Assembly: GCA_041390685.1 (NCBI GenBank)
Contig: JAWKPL010000001.1
Location: 1,860,001-1,924,000, forward strand
DNA from: JAIBBD01 sp041390685
GTDB taxonomy: Bacteria; Chloroflexota; Dehalococcoidia; UBA2979
DNA length: 64,000 nucleotides
Reading direction: 5' to 3'
Positions within the stretch are counted from its first letter, which is position 1; each line of letters starts with the position of its first letter. The notes beneath the pieces were generated by a model. That model did no database searches and was not told the DNA's origin. It was given only the letters and a program-made list of their open reading frames with translations. A program made the position numbers and the translations under genes. Shown here one piece after another: positions 1 to 8,075 of the stretch.

Positions 1-2
1 CG

Positions 3-821
3 TTCGCGTGCCTCGCGGCGGCGGAGTTCGACCGCGGGCGACCGCGCCGGGGAGCCGCCCTGGCGGTGGCGGCGTTCCTCGCGCACCCGTTGCTCGGAGG
101 CTGCGGGCTGGCGCTGACCTCGCTGGCCGCGCTCGAGGAGCGGCGGCGCATCCCGTGGGGCCGCGCGGCGTGGCTGTGCCTGGCGGCCGTGGTGGCGTCG
201 CCGGCGATCTGGATGTTCCTCACCACGCCGTCGGTGACGGACGCGGCGCAGTGGTCGCCGCTGGTGACGGCGCAGGTGCTGGGGCGGCGGCTGAGCATCC
301 TCGCGTGGCCGTGGCTGATCCAGCGCGCGTGGCCGGTGACGCTGCGCCTGTACGCGCCGGCGTTCGGGGTGGGCGTGGTGCTGCTGGTGCTGCATCTGCG
401 ACAGGCGAACCCACGGAACCTCGAGTGGGAGTCGCAGCCGAGGTTCCCGGACTACGTCGGGGCGGGACGGGTGGCGCCCGGGGAGCGATACCGGGTGTTG
501 ACGACCTCGAACCTCGAGGACGGGATGACCGAGGTGCTGCGCGCGGGGGGTTCGCTGGCGCAGGAGTATTTCGACGAGAGCATCCACCGGCACTCGTTCC
601 GGAGCGTGGAGGAGTATCGCTGCTTCCTCGAGCGGAAGCGGGCGACGCGAGTGCTGGTGAGCGGTCTGTGGGTGAGCCTGAACCGGACGAACGAGGTGCG
701 GATGCTGGACGACCTCGTAGCGCGCGGGGAGGCCGCGCCCACGTACCGAGGGCCGGCGGGGACGCTGGAGTACACGATCGTGGGACCGGCTCCCGCACAC
801 TGCGGCGACGGCTCCCGGTGA
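3..821 (+). CDS. C-terminal part of a multi-pass membrane protein (truncated by window edge)
   Basis: The reading frame is open through the left edge, so the true start lies outside the window. The visible part has hydrophobic segments (LAVAAFLAHPLLGGCGLAL, then AAWLCLAAVVASPAIWMFL, then FGVGVVLLVLHL) separated by short basic loops. About 130 soluble residues follow, with no cysteine pattern or catalytic motif that I recognise. The layout resembles the end of an integral-membrane glycosyltransferase or other polytopic envelope protein, but this is only an inference. The stop overlaps the GTG start of the deacetylase gene (GTGA), so the two are co-transcribed. An internal GTG at 66 exists but is unlikely to be the start because upstream codons continue the hydrophobic pattern. 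Confidence 0.6.
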   Translation, partial: FACLAAAEFDRGRPRRGAALAVAAFLAHPLLGGCGLALTSLAALEERRRIPWGRAAWLCLAAVVASPAIWMFLTTPSVTDAAQWSPLVTAQVLGRRLSILAWPWLIQRAWPVTLRLYAPAFGVGVVLLVLHLRQANPRNLEWESQPRFPDYVGAGRVAPGERYRVLTTSNLEDGMTEVLRAGGSLAQEYFDESIHRHSFRSVEEYRCFLERKRATRVLVSGLWVSLNRTNEVRMLDDLVARGEAAPTYRGPAGTLEYTIVGPAPAHCGDGSR

Positions 822-1522
822 GACGACGGGCGGCGGCGCTTGTGGTCACCCTGGCAGCGGTCATCACCATCGCGTGTGGCAGCGGCGCGGAGGCGGGGGT
901 GACGCACGGTCCGGCATCGTCGCCCGTGGTGGCGCTGACGTTCGACGACGGGCTCAACGGCGAAACGACGCGCGCGGTGGCGACGATGCTCGAGGCGACC
1001 GGGATGCGCGGGACCTTCTTCGTGGTGGGGCAGACGGTCGAGGGCCAGGCGGACCTCGGGCGTGAGTTGATCGCGCACGGGCACGTGGTCGCGAACCACT
1101 CGTTCGACCACGTCCGGGCAGGGCCCGACGATGCCGGATACGGACAGCTGGCGCGGACGCAGGCGGAGATCCGCCGGGTCCTCGGCGTGTGTCCGCGATA
1201 CTTTCGGCCGCCCTACGGCACGGAGACGAAGCACACGCGGGCGGCGGTGCGGGCGGCGGGGATGCGGACCGTGCTGTGGGACGTCGAGGTGGGGGACTGG
1301 TCGGAGACGGACGCGTCCCGCCTTGCCTCGAACGTGCTCGGGAAGGTGCGGGGCGGTTCGATCGTGCTGCTGCACGACGGCAGCGAGGGCCGACCGGGCG
1401 CCGACCGCTCGGTGCTGCTGGCCGCCCTGCCGATGATCCTCGATGGCCTGCGCGCGCGAGGACTGACCAGCGTGGGGCTCGACGAGTTGCTGGGGGACAG
1501 CGCGTACCTCGACGGGTGTTGA
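818..1522 (+). CDS. Polysaccharide deacetylase (NodB/CE4 family), exported
   Basis: Predicted metal-dependent de-N-acetylase of cell-wall or capsular glycans, acting outside the membrane. The CE4 motifs are in order: TFDDG near residues 41-45 (catalytic base Asp and metal Asp), HSFDH at 94-98 (the two metal His), RPPYG at 130-134, and LHD at 185-187. The N-terminus is a basic stretch and hydrophobic core ending in IAC (Cys20), which fits a signal peptide with a weak lipobox. GTG 818 overlaps the upstream stop as GTGA, which decides the start. At 234 residues it is a minimal NodB domain without accessory modules. The substrate cannot be told from sequence. Confidence 0.88.
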   Translation: MRRRAAALVVTLAAVITIACGSGAEAGVTHGPASSPVVALTFDDGLNGETTRAVATMLEATGMRGTFFVVGQTVEGQADLGRELIAHGHVVANHSFDHVRAGPDDAGYGQLARTQAEIRRVLGVCPRYFRPPYGTETKHTRAAVRAAGMRTVLWDVEVGDWSETDASRLASNVLGKVRGGSIVLLHDGSEGRPGADRSVLLAALPMILDGLRARGLTSVGLDELLGDSAYLDGC

Positions 1523-1609
1523 GCGCGCGAGCGGTCTCGTCGAGCGGGCCGCGCCGGGCCGCCGTAGTCTATCGGCTGGCAACGCACCGGCAGCGGATGG
1601 AGCGCAGGC

Positions 1610-1981
1610 ATGGGTGATTCGAGTCCGATCGTGTACTTCCAGATTGGGGCGACTGACGCTGGGGAGATGGCGGCGTTCTGTCGTGACGTGTTCGGGTGGG
1701 ACATCGGCGCGACGAACGGGCCGGTGACGGCCCTGGACACGGGGGCGGGGCAGGTCGTCCCGAACGATATCTTCGTGAGCGGTTCGATCCGGCAACTCGC
1801 GGAGGGCGCGTCCTCGTTCGTGAGCCTGTACGTACGCGTCTCGGACCTCGACGGCGCGGTTGAACGCGCGATGGCTCGCGGGGCGCAACTGGTCGTGCCG
1901 AGGCGCGACCCGGAGGGTGGCGCTTCGGTGGCGGTGGTGCGCGGGCCGGGCGGGGTGGCGTTCGGGATCGTGCAGCTGTAG
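1610..1981 (+). CDS. VOC (glyoxalase/bleomycin-resistance fold) family protein
   Basis: A 123-residue single-domain protein of the vicinal oxygen chelate superfamily. Supporting features are the N-terminal VYFQIGATDAGEMAAFCRDVFGW segment (strand, then helix with the usual F-Y/F-x-x-x-F-G-W pattern), the central SLYVRVSDLDGAVERAM repeat of the fold, and the C-terminal GPGGVAFGIVQL strand. Metal-ligand residues are not clear, so it may be a non-enzymatic or CFP32-like member. The gene is alone and ends directly at a strong hairpin shared with the convergent protease gene. ATG 1610 is the first ATG in frame; I see no good ribosome-binding site. Confidence 0.75.
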   Translation: MGDSSPIVYFQIGATDAGEMAAFCRDVFGWDIGATNGPVTALDTGAGQVVPNDIFVSGSIRQLAEGASSFVSLYVRVSDLDGAVERAMARGAQLVVPRRDPEGGASVAVVRGPGGVAFGIVQL

Positions 1982-2007
1982 CCGGGCCCGGCGCCGCCGG
2001 GCCCGGC
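1981..2007. terminator. Perfect 12-bp hairpin between convergent genes
   Basis: Two copies of the self-palindromic GCCGGGCCCGGC are separated by GCC, giving a 12-bp stem with a 3-nt loop. It starts on the last base of the VOC stop codon and lies 13 bp from the end of the convergent protease gene, so it can serve both strands. There is no T-tract. Confidence 0.6.
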
Positions 2008-2020
2008 ACATTCGCGCGGG

Positions 2021-3043
2021 TCAGCGCTTGCGCACGCCGATGGAGTAGCGGCCGGTGCCCGTCGTGCGGTCGTAGTGGCGCACCTGGGCGAGGTACTCGC
2101 CGGGCATGAGCGCTGCCGCAATCCTCGGGTTCAGGCCGAGTCCGCTGTCGTCATCCTCATCGATGAGGGCGGTCGGGTTGTTCGGTCCGAACAGCTTCAG
2201 GTAGACGTCGGTCGGGCCGACCGTATCGACGACGTAGACGCCGGGGTCGACGACCTGGAAGCGGAAGAGGTCTTCCTCGCCCGGCTTGCCGATGCCGGCC
2301 TCGACCCGACTGGGGCCGATTGCGAGGGTGGTGGCGGCGGCGACGCCGGGGTGCGACTTCGGGTACATCTTCGCGCCGGCGACGAACTCCTTGTCGAGGG
2401 TCGACAGCACCTCGTTGGCGTGCGTGGCTATCCCGTTCATGGTCCAGGTGGCGGGGAAGGCGTACAGCATGATGGAGTCGGGGTCGAAGTCAGTGCCGTT
2501 GATCTGATCCATGGAGTACTTGAAGAAGACGTTGTGGCGGGTGGTCTGCTCATCCCAGAAGTTGGGCGGGCCGGCGAGGACCTGGAGCACAACCGCCTCG
2601 TTCCACTGCATCCCGCCGAGCGGGCTCGAGTGCTCGTGGGCAAGGCCGAGGGCGTGGCCAAACTCGTGGGCGGCGGTCCCGCCATCGAGGAAGCCGAGGT
2701 TCATCGTGGCCTGGTTGGAGGGGATGTGGCGGGCGTCCGTGCCGAGCATCGACCAGGCGCCGTCGTCCTCGTCGAAGGTGATGCGGATGTCGGCGTTGGG
2801 GTGGTTGCCGAAGTCGAAGCGGAGGTTGGCGACCTCCGACCACCAGGCTGCCTGCTCCTCCGCGGTGGCCTGCTCGACGGCGGTGCCGCCGAAGAAACGG
2901 ACGCGCAGCGTGGAGCCATTGGGCCAGGCCTTGCCCTTCGGGGAGATGGCACGCACTCGGCCGGCGGGGCCGGGGCGTGTCTCCACAGGGCGGATGAGGT
3001 CGCGGGGGAGGATGCGGTCGAAGCAGATGTGCGGGGCTGGCAT
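2021..3043 (-). CDS. Metzincin-type zinc metalloprotease with C-terminal beta domain
   Basis: The 340-residue protein carries the full metzincin signature HEFGHALGLAH at residues 126-136 and a Met-turn SIMLY at about 190-194, as in astacin/M12A and related zinc peptidases. The C-terminal ~95 residues, with a GKPGEEDLFRFQV start and VGPTDVYLKLFGPNN and GEYLAQVRHYD strands, look like a bacterial pre-peptidase (PPC) domain. The start is set by AAGGAGG just upstream of ATG 3043; longer open frame upstream is ignored. There is no signal peptide, which is odd for this class, so it may use another export route or act inside. It is monocistronic. Confidence 0.82.
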   Translation of the reverse strand: MPAPHICFDRILPRDLIRPVETRPGPAGRVRAISPKGKAWPNGSTLRVRFFGGTAVEQATAEEQAAWWSEVANLRFDFGNHPNADIRITFDEDDGAWSMLGTDARHIPSNQATMNLGFLDGGTAAHEFGHALGLAHEHSSPLGGMQWNEAVVLQVLAGPPNFWDEQTTRHNVFFKYSMDQINGTDFDPDSIMLYAFPATWTMNGIATHANEVLSTLDKEFVAGAKMYPKSHPGVAAATTLAIGPSRVEAGIGKPGEEDLFRFQVVDPGVYVVDTVGPTDVYLKLFGPNNPTALIDEDDDSGLGLNPRIAAALMPGEYLAQVRHYDRTTGTGRYSIGVRKR

Positions 3044-3186
3044 GAGGAACCTCCTTCGGTTCGACGCTCGCGACGGCGACGCCGGGGCGAGCGACAGGCG
3101 CGATGAGAGGCTACCACTTTCGTAATCGGGCTTCGGTGGGCGGGTCCGCTCGCGGCCGGTCTGGTCGCGGGGGATACTGGCCGGCA

Positions 3187-3969
3187 ATGTATGCATCACT
3201 GGCCGGGAAGCGGGCGGTGATCCTCGGGGGGTCGCGCGGGATCGGGCGGGCGATCGCGCTGCGGCTCGCGTCCGAGGGCGCGCACGTCGTCGTGAACTAC
3301 GCACGGTCCGCGGAGGCAGCCGAGGCGACGGCCTCGGAGTGCCGGGCGCAGGGCGTGGAGTCGGTAGCGGTGCGGGCGGACGTCGGGGATGCCGAGGAGC
3401 TGGCATCGTTGTTCGAGCAGGTGCGCGGGTGGGGCGGCCTCGACGTGCTCGTGAACAATGCGGCGCGCGGGCTCGAGCGGCCGCGGCCGGCGCTGGAACA
3501 GCGCCCGAAGCACCTGCGGGCGACGATGGACGTGAACCTGTTCGGCCCGTGGACGGCGGTGCAACTGGCGGCGCCGACGTTGGAGGCCCGTGGCGGCGGA
3601 AGTGTGGTCAACCTGCTGTCGCCGGGGGCGTGGCAGTACATGCCGAACTACTCAGCGGTGGGTGTCAGTAAGGCAGCGCTCGCCTCGCTCACCAGGTACC
3701 TGGCGGTGGAGCTGGCACCTCGAGGGATCCGGGTGAACGGGGTGTCGGCGGGCTGGGTCGAGGGCTCCGAGGGCGAGCACTCATACCGCGCGGACATCAG
3801 CGGGCGAGTGCGTCCGCAGGTGCCGGCCGGCCGCAACGTGGCGCCGGAAGACGTGGCGGCGGCGGTGGCGTGGCTGTGCTCGGATGAGTCCTCGATGCTG
3901 GTCGGAGAGACGGTCCACCTCGACGGGGGGTTCGGCATCGCGGCATGGCGGGACGTGCTCGAGGGGTAG
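3187..3969 (+). CDS. FabL-like short-chain dehydrogenase (possible enoyl-ACP reductase)
   Basis: A classical SDR fold: the NAD(P)-binding GGSRGIG at residues 14-20, NNA at 90-92, and a C-terminal HLDGGFG. The active site is not the usual Tyr-x3-Lys but Tyr155-x6-Lys162 (YSAVGVSK), the spacing typical of enoyl-ACP reductases. The surrounding sequence, ending in KAALASLTRYLAVELAP, closely resembles the Bacillus FabL type. I infer a role in fatty-acid elongation or a related enoyl reduction, though some FabL-like SDRs act on other substrates. Start ATG 3187 gives 260 residues and places the glycine motif at the normal distance from the N-terminus. Confidence 0.8.
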   Translation: MYASLAGKRAVILGGSRGIGRAIALRLASEGAHVVVNYARSAEAAEATASECRAQGVESVAVRADVGDAEELASLFEQVRGWGGLDVLVNNAARGLERPRPALEQRPKHLRATMDVNLFGPWTAVQLAAPTLEARGGGSVVNLLSPGAWQYMPNYSAVGVSKAALASLTRYLAVELAPRGIRVNGVSAGWVEGSEGEHSYRADISGRVRPQVPAGRNVAPEDVAAAVAWLCSDESSMLVGETVHLDGGFGIAAWRDVLEG

Positions 3970-4128
3970 CGAGCGGCCTCGCTGCCGTCACAGCGGTGGC
4001 GGCATGCACGAACGTCATCGAGTGAACGGGGCCAACGGCACGTGTCACGGCGGGCCGCCGGGACGACGATCGGGGACGGCGTTTCCCGCCTGTGAGCGCA
4101 GGCGACGCCGGGAAGGACGCGTGGCCGC

Positions 4129-4434
4129 GTGGAATGGGACCTTGGAATCGAGGGAGTCGGGCTGCTGGCGGCGATGTCGCTCGGATTTGGAGTAGCGGCA
4201 CAGTTGCTGTTCTGGCGGTCGACGCCGCGCTGGCTGTGGGCCGCAGCCGCCGGGACGTTCTTCATCCTCGGTGTGTTGATCAGTGAGTGGTGGTTCGGGT
4301 GGGCGACCGGGGAGGACCTGCAGCCGAACGTGGACGGGCTCTCGACGGACGAGGTGTGGCTGATCGGGTTGTGGCCCAGCCTCGCGCTGGTGCTGCTGAT
4401 CCGATACATGACGCTGCGGCGGCGACACCGGTAG
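4129..4434 (+). CDS. Small three-helix membrane protein of unknown function
   Basis: A 101-residue protein with three clear transmembrane helices: GVGLLAAMSLGFGVAAQLLF, WLWAAAAGTFFILGVLISEW and VWLIGLWPSLALVLLIRYM. It ends in a positive RRRHR tail that should be cytoplasmic. The loop between helices 2 and 3 holds an acidic stretch (DLQPNVDGLSTDE). I do not recognise the family. The GTG start at 4129 is the only one that keeps the first helix intact; GGAAGG lies about 12 nt upstream. It stands alone between the SDR and OsmC genes. Confidence 0.6.
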   Translation: MEWDLGIEGVGLLAAMSLGFGVAAQLLFWRSTPRWLWAAAAGTFFILGVLISEWWFGWATGEDLQPNVDGLSTDEVWLIGLWPSLALVLLIRYMTLRRRHR

Positions 4435-4498
4435 CCTGTCGCGCGCGGTCGCTCTACCCTCCCGTCGGGCCTCGCGGTGGGAGATGGAGGGGGCGGCG

Positions 4499-4921
4499 AT
4501 GGCAGCGACGGTGGTGCTGAGGAGCGTCGGCGAGCGATATACCACGCAGGTGACGACGCAGCGGCATTCGCTCGTGGCGGACGAGCCGGCGCCGGCAGGG
4601 GATGACCTTGGGCCGACGCCGTACGAGTTGCTGCTGGGAGCGCTGGGGTCGTGCACCTCGATGACGCTGCTGATGTACGCGCGGCGGCAGGGCTGGCCGC
4701 TGACCGAGGTGCAGATCGAGCTGAGCCACCAGCGCGACTACGTGCAGGACTGCGAGGATTGCGAGAACGACGGGGCGAAGCTGGAGGCGGTGGTGCGCCG
4801 CATCCACCTCGAGGGGGCGCTGTCGGAGGAGCAGCGGGCGCGGTTGATGGAGATCGCGCGCCGGTGCCCGGTGGGGAAGACGCTGGAGTCCTCGCTGCTG
4901 ATCGTGGACGCGCCGGACTAG
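4499..4921 (+). CDS. OsmC/Ohr-family protein
   Basis: OsmC-fold protein with the paired redox cysteines of the family: one in LLGALGSCTSMTL and one in ARRCPVGKTLE, where peroxidatic and resolving Cys usually sit. It probably reduces organic or inorganic hydroperoxides in the cytosol, acting as a dimer. I chose ATG 4499 because GGAGGGGG lies 4-11 nt upstream; ATG 4484 would add five residues. The stop codon overlaps the stop of the convergent hydrolase gene in the palindrome CTAG. OsmC proteins are commonly stress-induced, but no regulator is nearby. Confidence 0.87.
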   Translation: MAATVVLRSVGERYTTQVTTQRHSLVADEPAPAGDDLGPTPYELLLGALGSCTSMTLLMYARRQGWPLTEVQIELSHQRDYVQDCEDCENDGAKLEAVVRRIHLEGALSEEQRARLMEIARRCPVGKTLESSLLIVDAPD

Positions 4922-6075
4922 CCGCCCGTGACGCGAGCGAGGAACGCCTCGACGGCGGCCTCATACGCCTCCGGGTCCACGTTCCACGACTGGGTGTGGC
5001 GGGCGTCCTCGACGCGGTGGTACTGGATGAGCTCGGGGTGGCGCGCGGCAAGGCGGTCGCTCTGCCCGACGTCGACGTAGTCGTCCTCGACCCCATGGAA
5101 GAGCAGCGCGGGCATCGTCAGGCCCCGATCGTGCTGGAAGTAGTCGATGGCGCCCCAGTCAATGCCGTAGCGGACGTCCATCAGCCATAGCGGCAGCGCT
5201 CGGAAGGCACCGGGGATGCCAGCGTCGCCGAGACCGCTGTCGATCATGGCGCGGAGGTCGAGCATCGGCGCATCCATCACGGTGGCGACGATGGAGTCCG
5301 CAAGCGCGGAGCGTTCGAGGAAGCTCATGCCGGTGACGGCTCCCATGCTGTAGCCGTACAGGACGATGTCGCGCGCACCGTGGTCGAGCGCGTAGCGCAC
5401 GGCCGCCTCGAGATCGCGCCACTCGGAGGCGCCGAACTCGTAGTGCGTGCGCGGGCCGGGGGCGTCGTCGTCGTTGCGGTAGGCGATGACGAGCGCGGGG
5501 AGTCCGAGGCGGGCGATGGTGGGGAGGATGCGCAGCGCCTCTCGACGCTCGGCGCCGCGGCCGTGCGTGAAGATGACCCATGTCGCGCGGGTCCCGGGGA
5601 CGAACCAGGCGGGCATCGGGCCGTCCGGGGCGTCGTAGGTCACGTCCTCGAAGGCGACTCCGACGTCCGACGGGTCCCCGGGGAACGTCCAGACATCGAG
5701 GCGGGCGCGGACGCCGAGGGGCGGGGCCGGCCAGCCGGCCACACGGGTGCGGGTGACCTCGTTCTCTGCGTCGTCGACGCGGAGCACGTCCCCCACCTGG
5801 GCCCAGCCGCCGCCCTCGTCACGCCATTCGAGGCCCCAGACGCCGGACGTACGGAGGTTCGAGTCGCCGAGGTCGCGGAGGGTGACCTCGGTCTCCGTGA
5901 CGGCGACGACTTCGAGTTCGAGCTTGCGCTCGCCGGTATGGACGATGATGGTGCGGTCGGCGGCGAGCCCCGCGACGTACCAGGCTGCTGCGAGGCCCGT
6001 AGCGACGACGAACAGGGCAACTGCCGTCACGATGACGCGACGACGCTGCTGCAGGCGGGCGAGCCAACTGGCCAT
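4918..6075 (-). CDS. Membrane-anchored alpha/beta hydrolase
   Basis: A 385-residue protein with one N-terminal transmembrane anchor (IVTAVALFVVATGLAAAWYV), then about 110 residues of beta-rich unknown domain, then an alpha/beta hydrolase. Visible elements are the oxyanion-hole HGRG at about 171-174, the nucleophile elbow GYSMG with Ser243, an acidic GVEDDYVD near 329-336 and the catalytic His360 in DARHTQS. These fit the BAAT/dienelactone hydrolase-like branch, but the substrate is unknown. The active domain should lie outside the membrane because the short N-terminus is basic. ATG 6075 is preferred because it gives a proper anchor; upstream open frame is an artefact of GC content. Confidence 0.8.
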   Translation of the reverse strand: MASWLARLQQRRRVIVTAVALFVVATGLAAAWYVAGLAADRTIIVHTGERKLELEVVAVTETEVTLRDLGDSNLRTSGVWGLEWRDEGGGWAQVGDVLRVDDAENEVTRTRVAGWPAPPLGVRARLDVWTFPGDPSDVGVAFEDVTYDAPDGPMPAWFVPGTRATWVIFTHGRGAERREALRILPTIARLGLPALVIAYRNDDDAPGPRTHYEFGASEWRDLEAAVRYALDHGARDIVLYGYSMGAVTGMSFLERSALADSIVATVMDAPMLDLRAMIDSGLGDAGIPGAFRALPLWLMDVRYGIDWGAIDYFQHDRGLTMPALLFHGVEDDYVDVGQSDRLAARHPELIQYHRVEDARHTQSWNVDPEAYEAAVEAFLARVTGG

Positions 6076-6200
6076 CGCGGGCTTCCGCTTCCCGGACCTG
6101 CGGGTCCGCAGGCTCACGATAGCCGACGGGGGAGCCCCCGACAGGACCAAAACGCAGGCGGTGTGGGGGCCGATCGTCCTCGGGCGGGCATGTAGACGAA

Positions 6201-6228
6201 GGAGCGGCGTCCCTTCGGACGCCGCTCC
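6201..6228. terminator. Perfect 12-bp hairpin with CTTC loop
   Basis: GGAGCGGCGTCC, CTTC, GGACGCCGCTCC: a perfect 12-bp stem with a 4-nt loop, placed 28 bp after the end of the acyl-CoA dehydrogenase gene that reads leftward. There is no U-tract in either direction. Confidence 0.65.
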
Positions 6229-6256
6229 CTGTGAGTGGGTGCCGCGCGGGCGGGGG

Positions 6257-7474
6257 CTAGCCGCGGGGCAGGCCGAGGCCGCGGGTGGCGATGATGTTGC
6301 GCTGGATCTCGCTGGAGCCGCCGGCGATGGTGGCTGGGATCGAGCGGACGTAGCCGTGGATGTGCTTGCCGCCGAGCGGGGCGAGCGAGTCGCCGCTCCA
6401 GAGGTTGGAGTAGAGGCCGAAGGTGCGCACGCCGGTGCGGTAGATCTCCTGGCCGATCTCGCTGCCGAACATCTTGCCCATGGAGGCCTCGTAGTTGGGG
6501 ACGAGGCCGGCGGCCTGCATCGAGGCGATGCGGAGCGAGAAGTTGTAGGAGACGGCGGTCTCGGTCCAGCGGTCGGCAATGCGGTCGCGGAGCGAGGTGT
6601 TGCGGGCGAGCGTCGAGCGGTCGTCTGTGCGGGCGGCCTCGATGAGCTCGTCGAGCTCCTCCTGCTGCTGGATGGCGCCGGAGATGCCGGAGCGCTCGAA
6701 GTCGAGGAGGGTCATGCCGACGTACCAGCCGCGGTTCTCCTCGCCGACGAGGTTGGCGGCGGGGACGCGGACGTCCTCGAAGAAGGTCTCGTTGACGGTG
6801 TGGCCCCAGTTCGCGCCGATGAGGGGGCGGACGGAGATCCCGGGCACGTGGATGTCCTCCATCACGAAGAACGAGATGCCGCGGTGCTTGGGGGCATCCG
6901 GGTCGGTGCGGGCGAGGAGGAAGAGGGCGTCCGCCATGTGAGCGGCGGAAGTCCAGATCTTCTGGCCGTTGATGACGTACTCGTCGCCGTCACGCACGGC
7001 CCTCGTCTGCAGCGAACCGAGGTCGGAGCCGGCGCCGGGCTCGGAGTAGCCCTGCGCGTATGCGGTCTCGCCCTTGAGGATCTTGGGAAGGACGCGCTGC
7101 TTGAGGTCGTCGCTGCCGTGGATGATGAGGGTGGGGCCGAGGAGCATCACTCCGGAGCCACCGACCATGGGGGCGTGGGCTTTCGCCATCTCCGCGCCCA
7201 GGACGAACTGCTCCATGGTGGTGAGGCCGCCGCCGCCGTACTCCTTCGGCCAGTGGGGGGCGACCCAGCCGCGCTCGGCGAGGGCGGAGGCCCATTCGGC
7301 CGCGGCCTGGCGGGCGTTGGGGTCCTCGGAGATGCGGTCGGCGTACCAGCCGAAGAGGCCTTCCTCCTCGGCTTCCTCGCCCTTGGCCCGGTAGTACTCG
7401 GGCAGGCGGGTGCGGAGGAACTCGGCGGCGTCGGCGCGGAACGCGGCCTGTTCTGGTGAGTCGTTCCAGTCCAT
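6257..7474 (-). CDS. Acyl-CoA dehydrogenase
   Basis: A full-length (405-residue) flavoprotein of the acyl-CoA dehydrogenase family, which oxidises acyl-CoA to 2-enoyl-CoA and passes electrons to ETF. Seen in the sequence: an N-terminal helical domain with PHWPKEYGGGGL, the middle domain with AYAQGYSEPGAGSDLGSLQTRA and INGQKIWTSAAHMAD (flavin and substrate contacts), and a C-terminal helical domain ending in IAGGSSEIQRNIIATRGLGLP, the family's closing signature. This resembles the FadE-type dehydrogenases of Actinobacteria and Chloroflexota, whose substrates are often branched or sterol-side-chain CoAs. The gene is single, with AGGAG about 12 nt before ATG. Confidence 0.9.
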   Translation of the reverse strand: MDWNDSPEQAAFRADAAEFLRTRLPEYYRAKGEEAEEEGLFGWYADRISEDPNARQAAAEWASALAERGWVAPHWPKEYGGGGLTTMEQFVLGAEMAKAHAPMVGGSGVMLLGPTLIIHGSDDLKQRVLPKILKGETAYAQGYSEPGAGSDLGSLQTRAVRDGDEYVINGQKIWTSAAHMADALFLLARTDPDAPKHRGISFFVMEDIHVPGISVRPLIGANWGHTVNETFFEDVRVPAANLVGEENRGWYVGMTLLDFERSGISGAIQQQEELDELIEAARTDDRSTLARNTSLRDRIADRWTETAVSYNFSLRIASMQAAGLVPNYEASMGKMFGSEIGQEIYRTGVRTFGLYSNLWSGDSLAPLGGKHIHGYVRSIPATIAGGSSEIQRNIIATRGLGLPRG

Positions 7475-7602
7475 GGGTGCTGGTCTCCTGATTCGTGCTG
7501 TGCGATTCGAGACGATTATCGGCCGTCTGTCGAAAGGCGGTCAACGAAGAGCGGGCGGGGGACGGCGGGCGTTAGACTCTGGCCGCGAATCGAGGACGGC
7601 GG

Positions 7603-7716
7603 ATGGCTGAGCTGGTCGAGCTGGTGCTGACCTTCCTCGCGGAGGAGCTCGGAGCGCGATGGCCGTGGGTGGTCGTTGGCGGCTCCGCGGTGCTCTACGT
7701 GGCGTTCGGGCGGTAG
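7603..7716 (+). CDS. Possible 37-residue membrane microprotein
   Basis: A short frame from ATG 7603 encodes MAELVELVLTFLAEELG, then one hydrophobic helix WPWVVVGGSAVLYVAFGR and a stop. A TAGACT -10-like box lies about 27 nt upstream and GAGG about 8 nt upstream. The first half is an amphipathic acidic helix. The end overlaps the convergent 106-residue membrane protein by 22 bp. No family recognised; it could be chance, since GC-rich DNA makes open frames easily. Confidence 0.35.
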   Translation: MAELVELVLTFLAEELGARWPWVVVGGSAVLYVAFGR

Positions 7717-8015
7717 CCATGCGTCGCGGTTGGGCTTGTGGGCGGGGCCGGCCCTACGTGTTCCCGACGGCCGAGCCCCCACATCAGGAAGACGATAACG
7801 CCGACGATGACCACGACAACGACGATTCCAGCGAAGACTCTCCGGCGTCGGCTGACCGGGGGGAATGTGGCCAGGTACCCGTCGGAGGCGGTCGTCCGCG
7901 CTTCCCAGTGGCCCCGCGGCTTCCACTCGACGCCCCGCATCTCCACCCACAGCCGCCACACGAAGTACATGACGATCGCGACGAGGAACCCGATGAGGCC
8001 CAGCGCGCCGAACAT
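7695..8015 (-). CDS. Small two-helix membrane protein, unknown function
   Basis: A 106-residue protein with two transmembrane helices: MFGALGLIGFLVAIVMYFVW at the N-terminus and FAGIVVVVVIVGVIVFLMW at about 61-79. They are joined by a loop ending in a strong basic SRRRR stop-transfer, so both ends are probably outside or both inside. The tail is Pro/Thr-rich. I do not recognise the family. The hydrophobic pattern and charge placement make it more credible than the overlapping frames. GAGG lies about 12 nt before ATG. Confidence 0.55.
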   Translation of the reverse strand: MFGALGLIGFLVAIVMYFVWRLWVEMRGVEWKPRGHWEARTTASDGYLATFPPVSRRRRVFAGIVVVVVIVGVIVFLMWGLGRREHVGPAPPTSPTATHGYRPNAT

Positions 8016-8075
8016 GTCGCTTGGTCCTCGATGTCTCGAAGGTCAGGTTGTCAGCGGCCTTCGGCAGTCGTTCTC

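Noticed and set aside
8..817. Upstream extension of the deacetylase frame (to about 504 codons)
   Set aside because: The extension is low-complexity Arg/Gly/Ala and overlaps a frame with real transmembrane segments; GTG 818 with a signal peptide is a better start.
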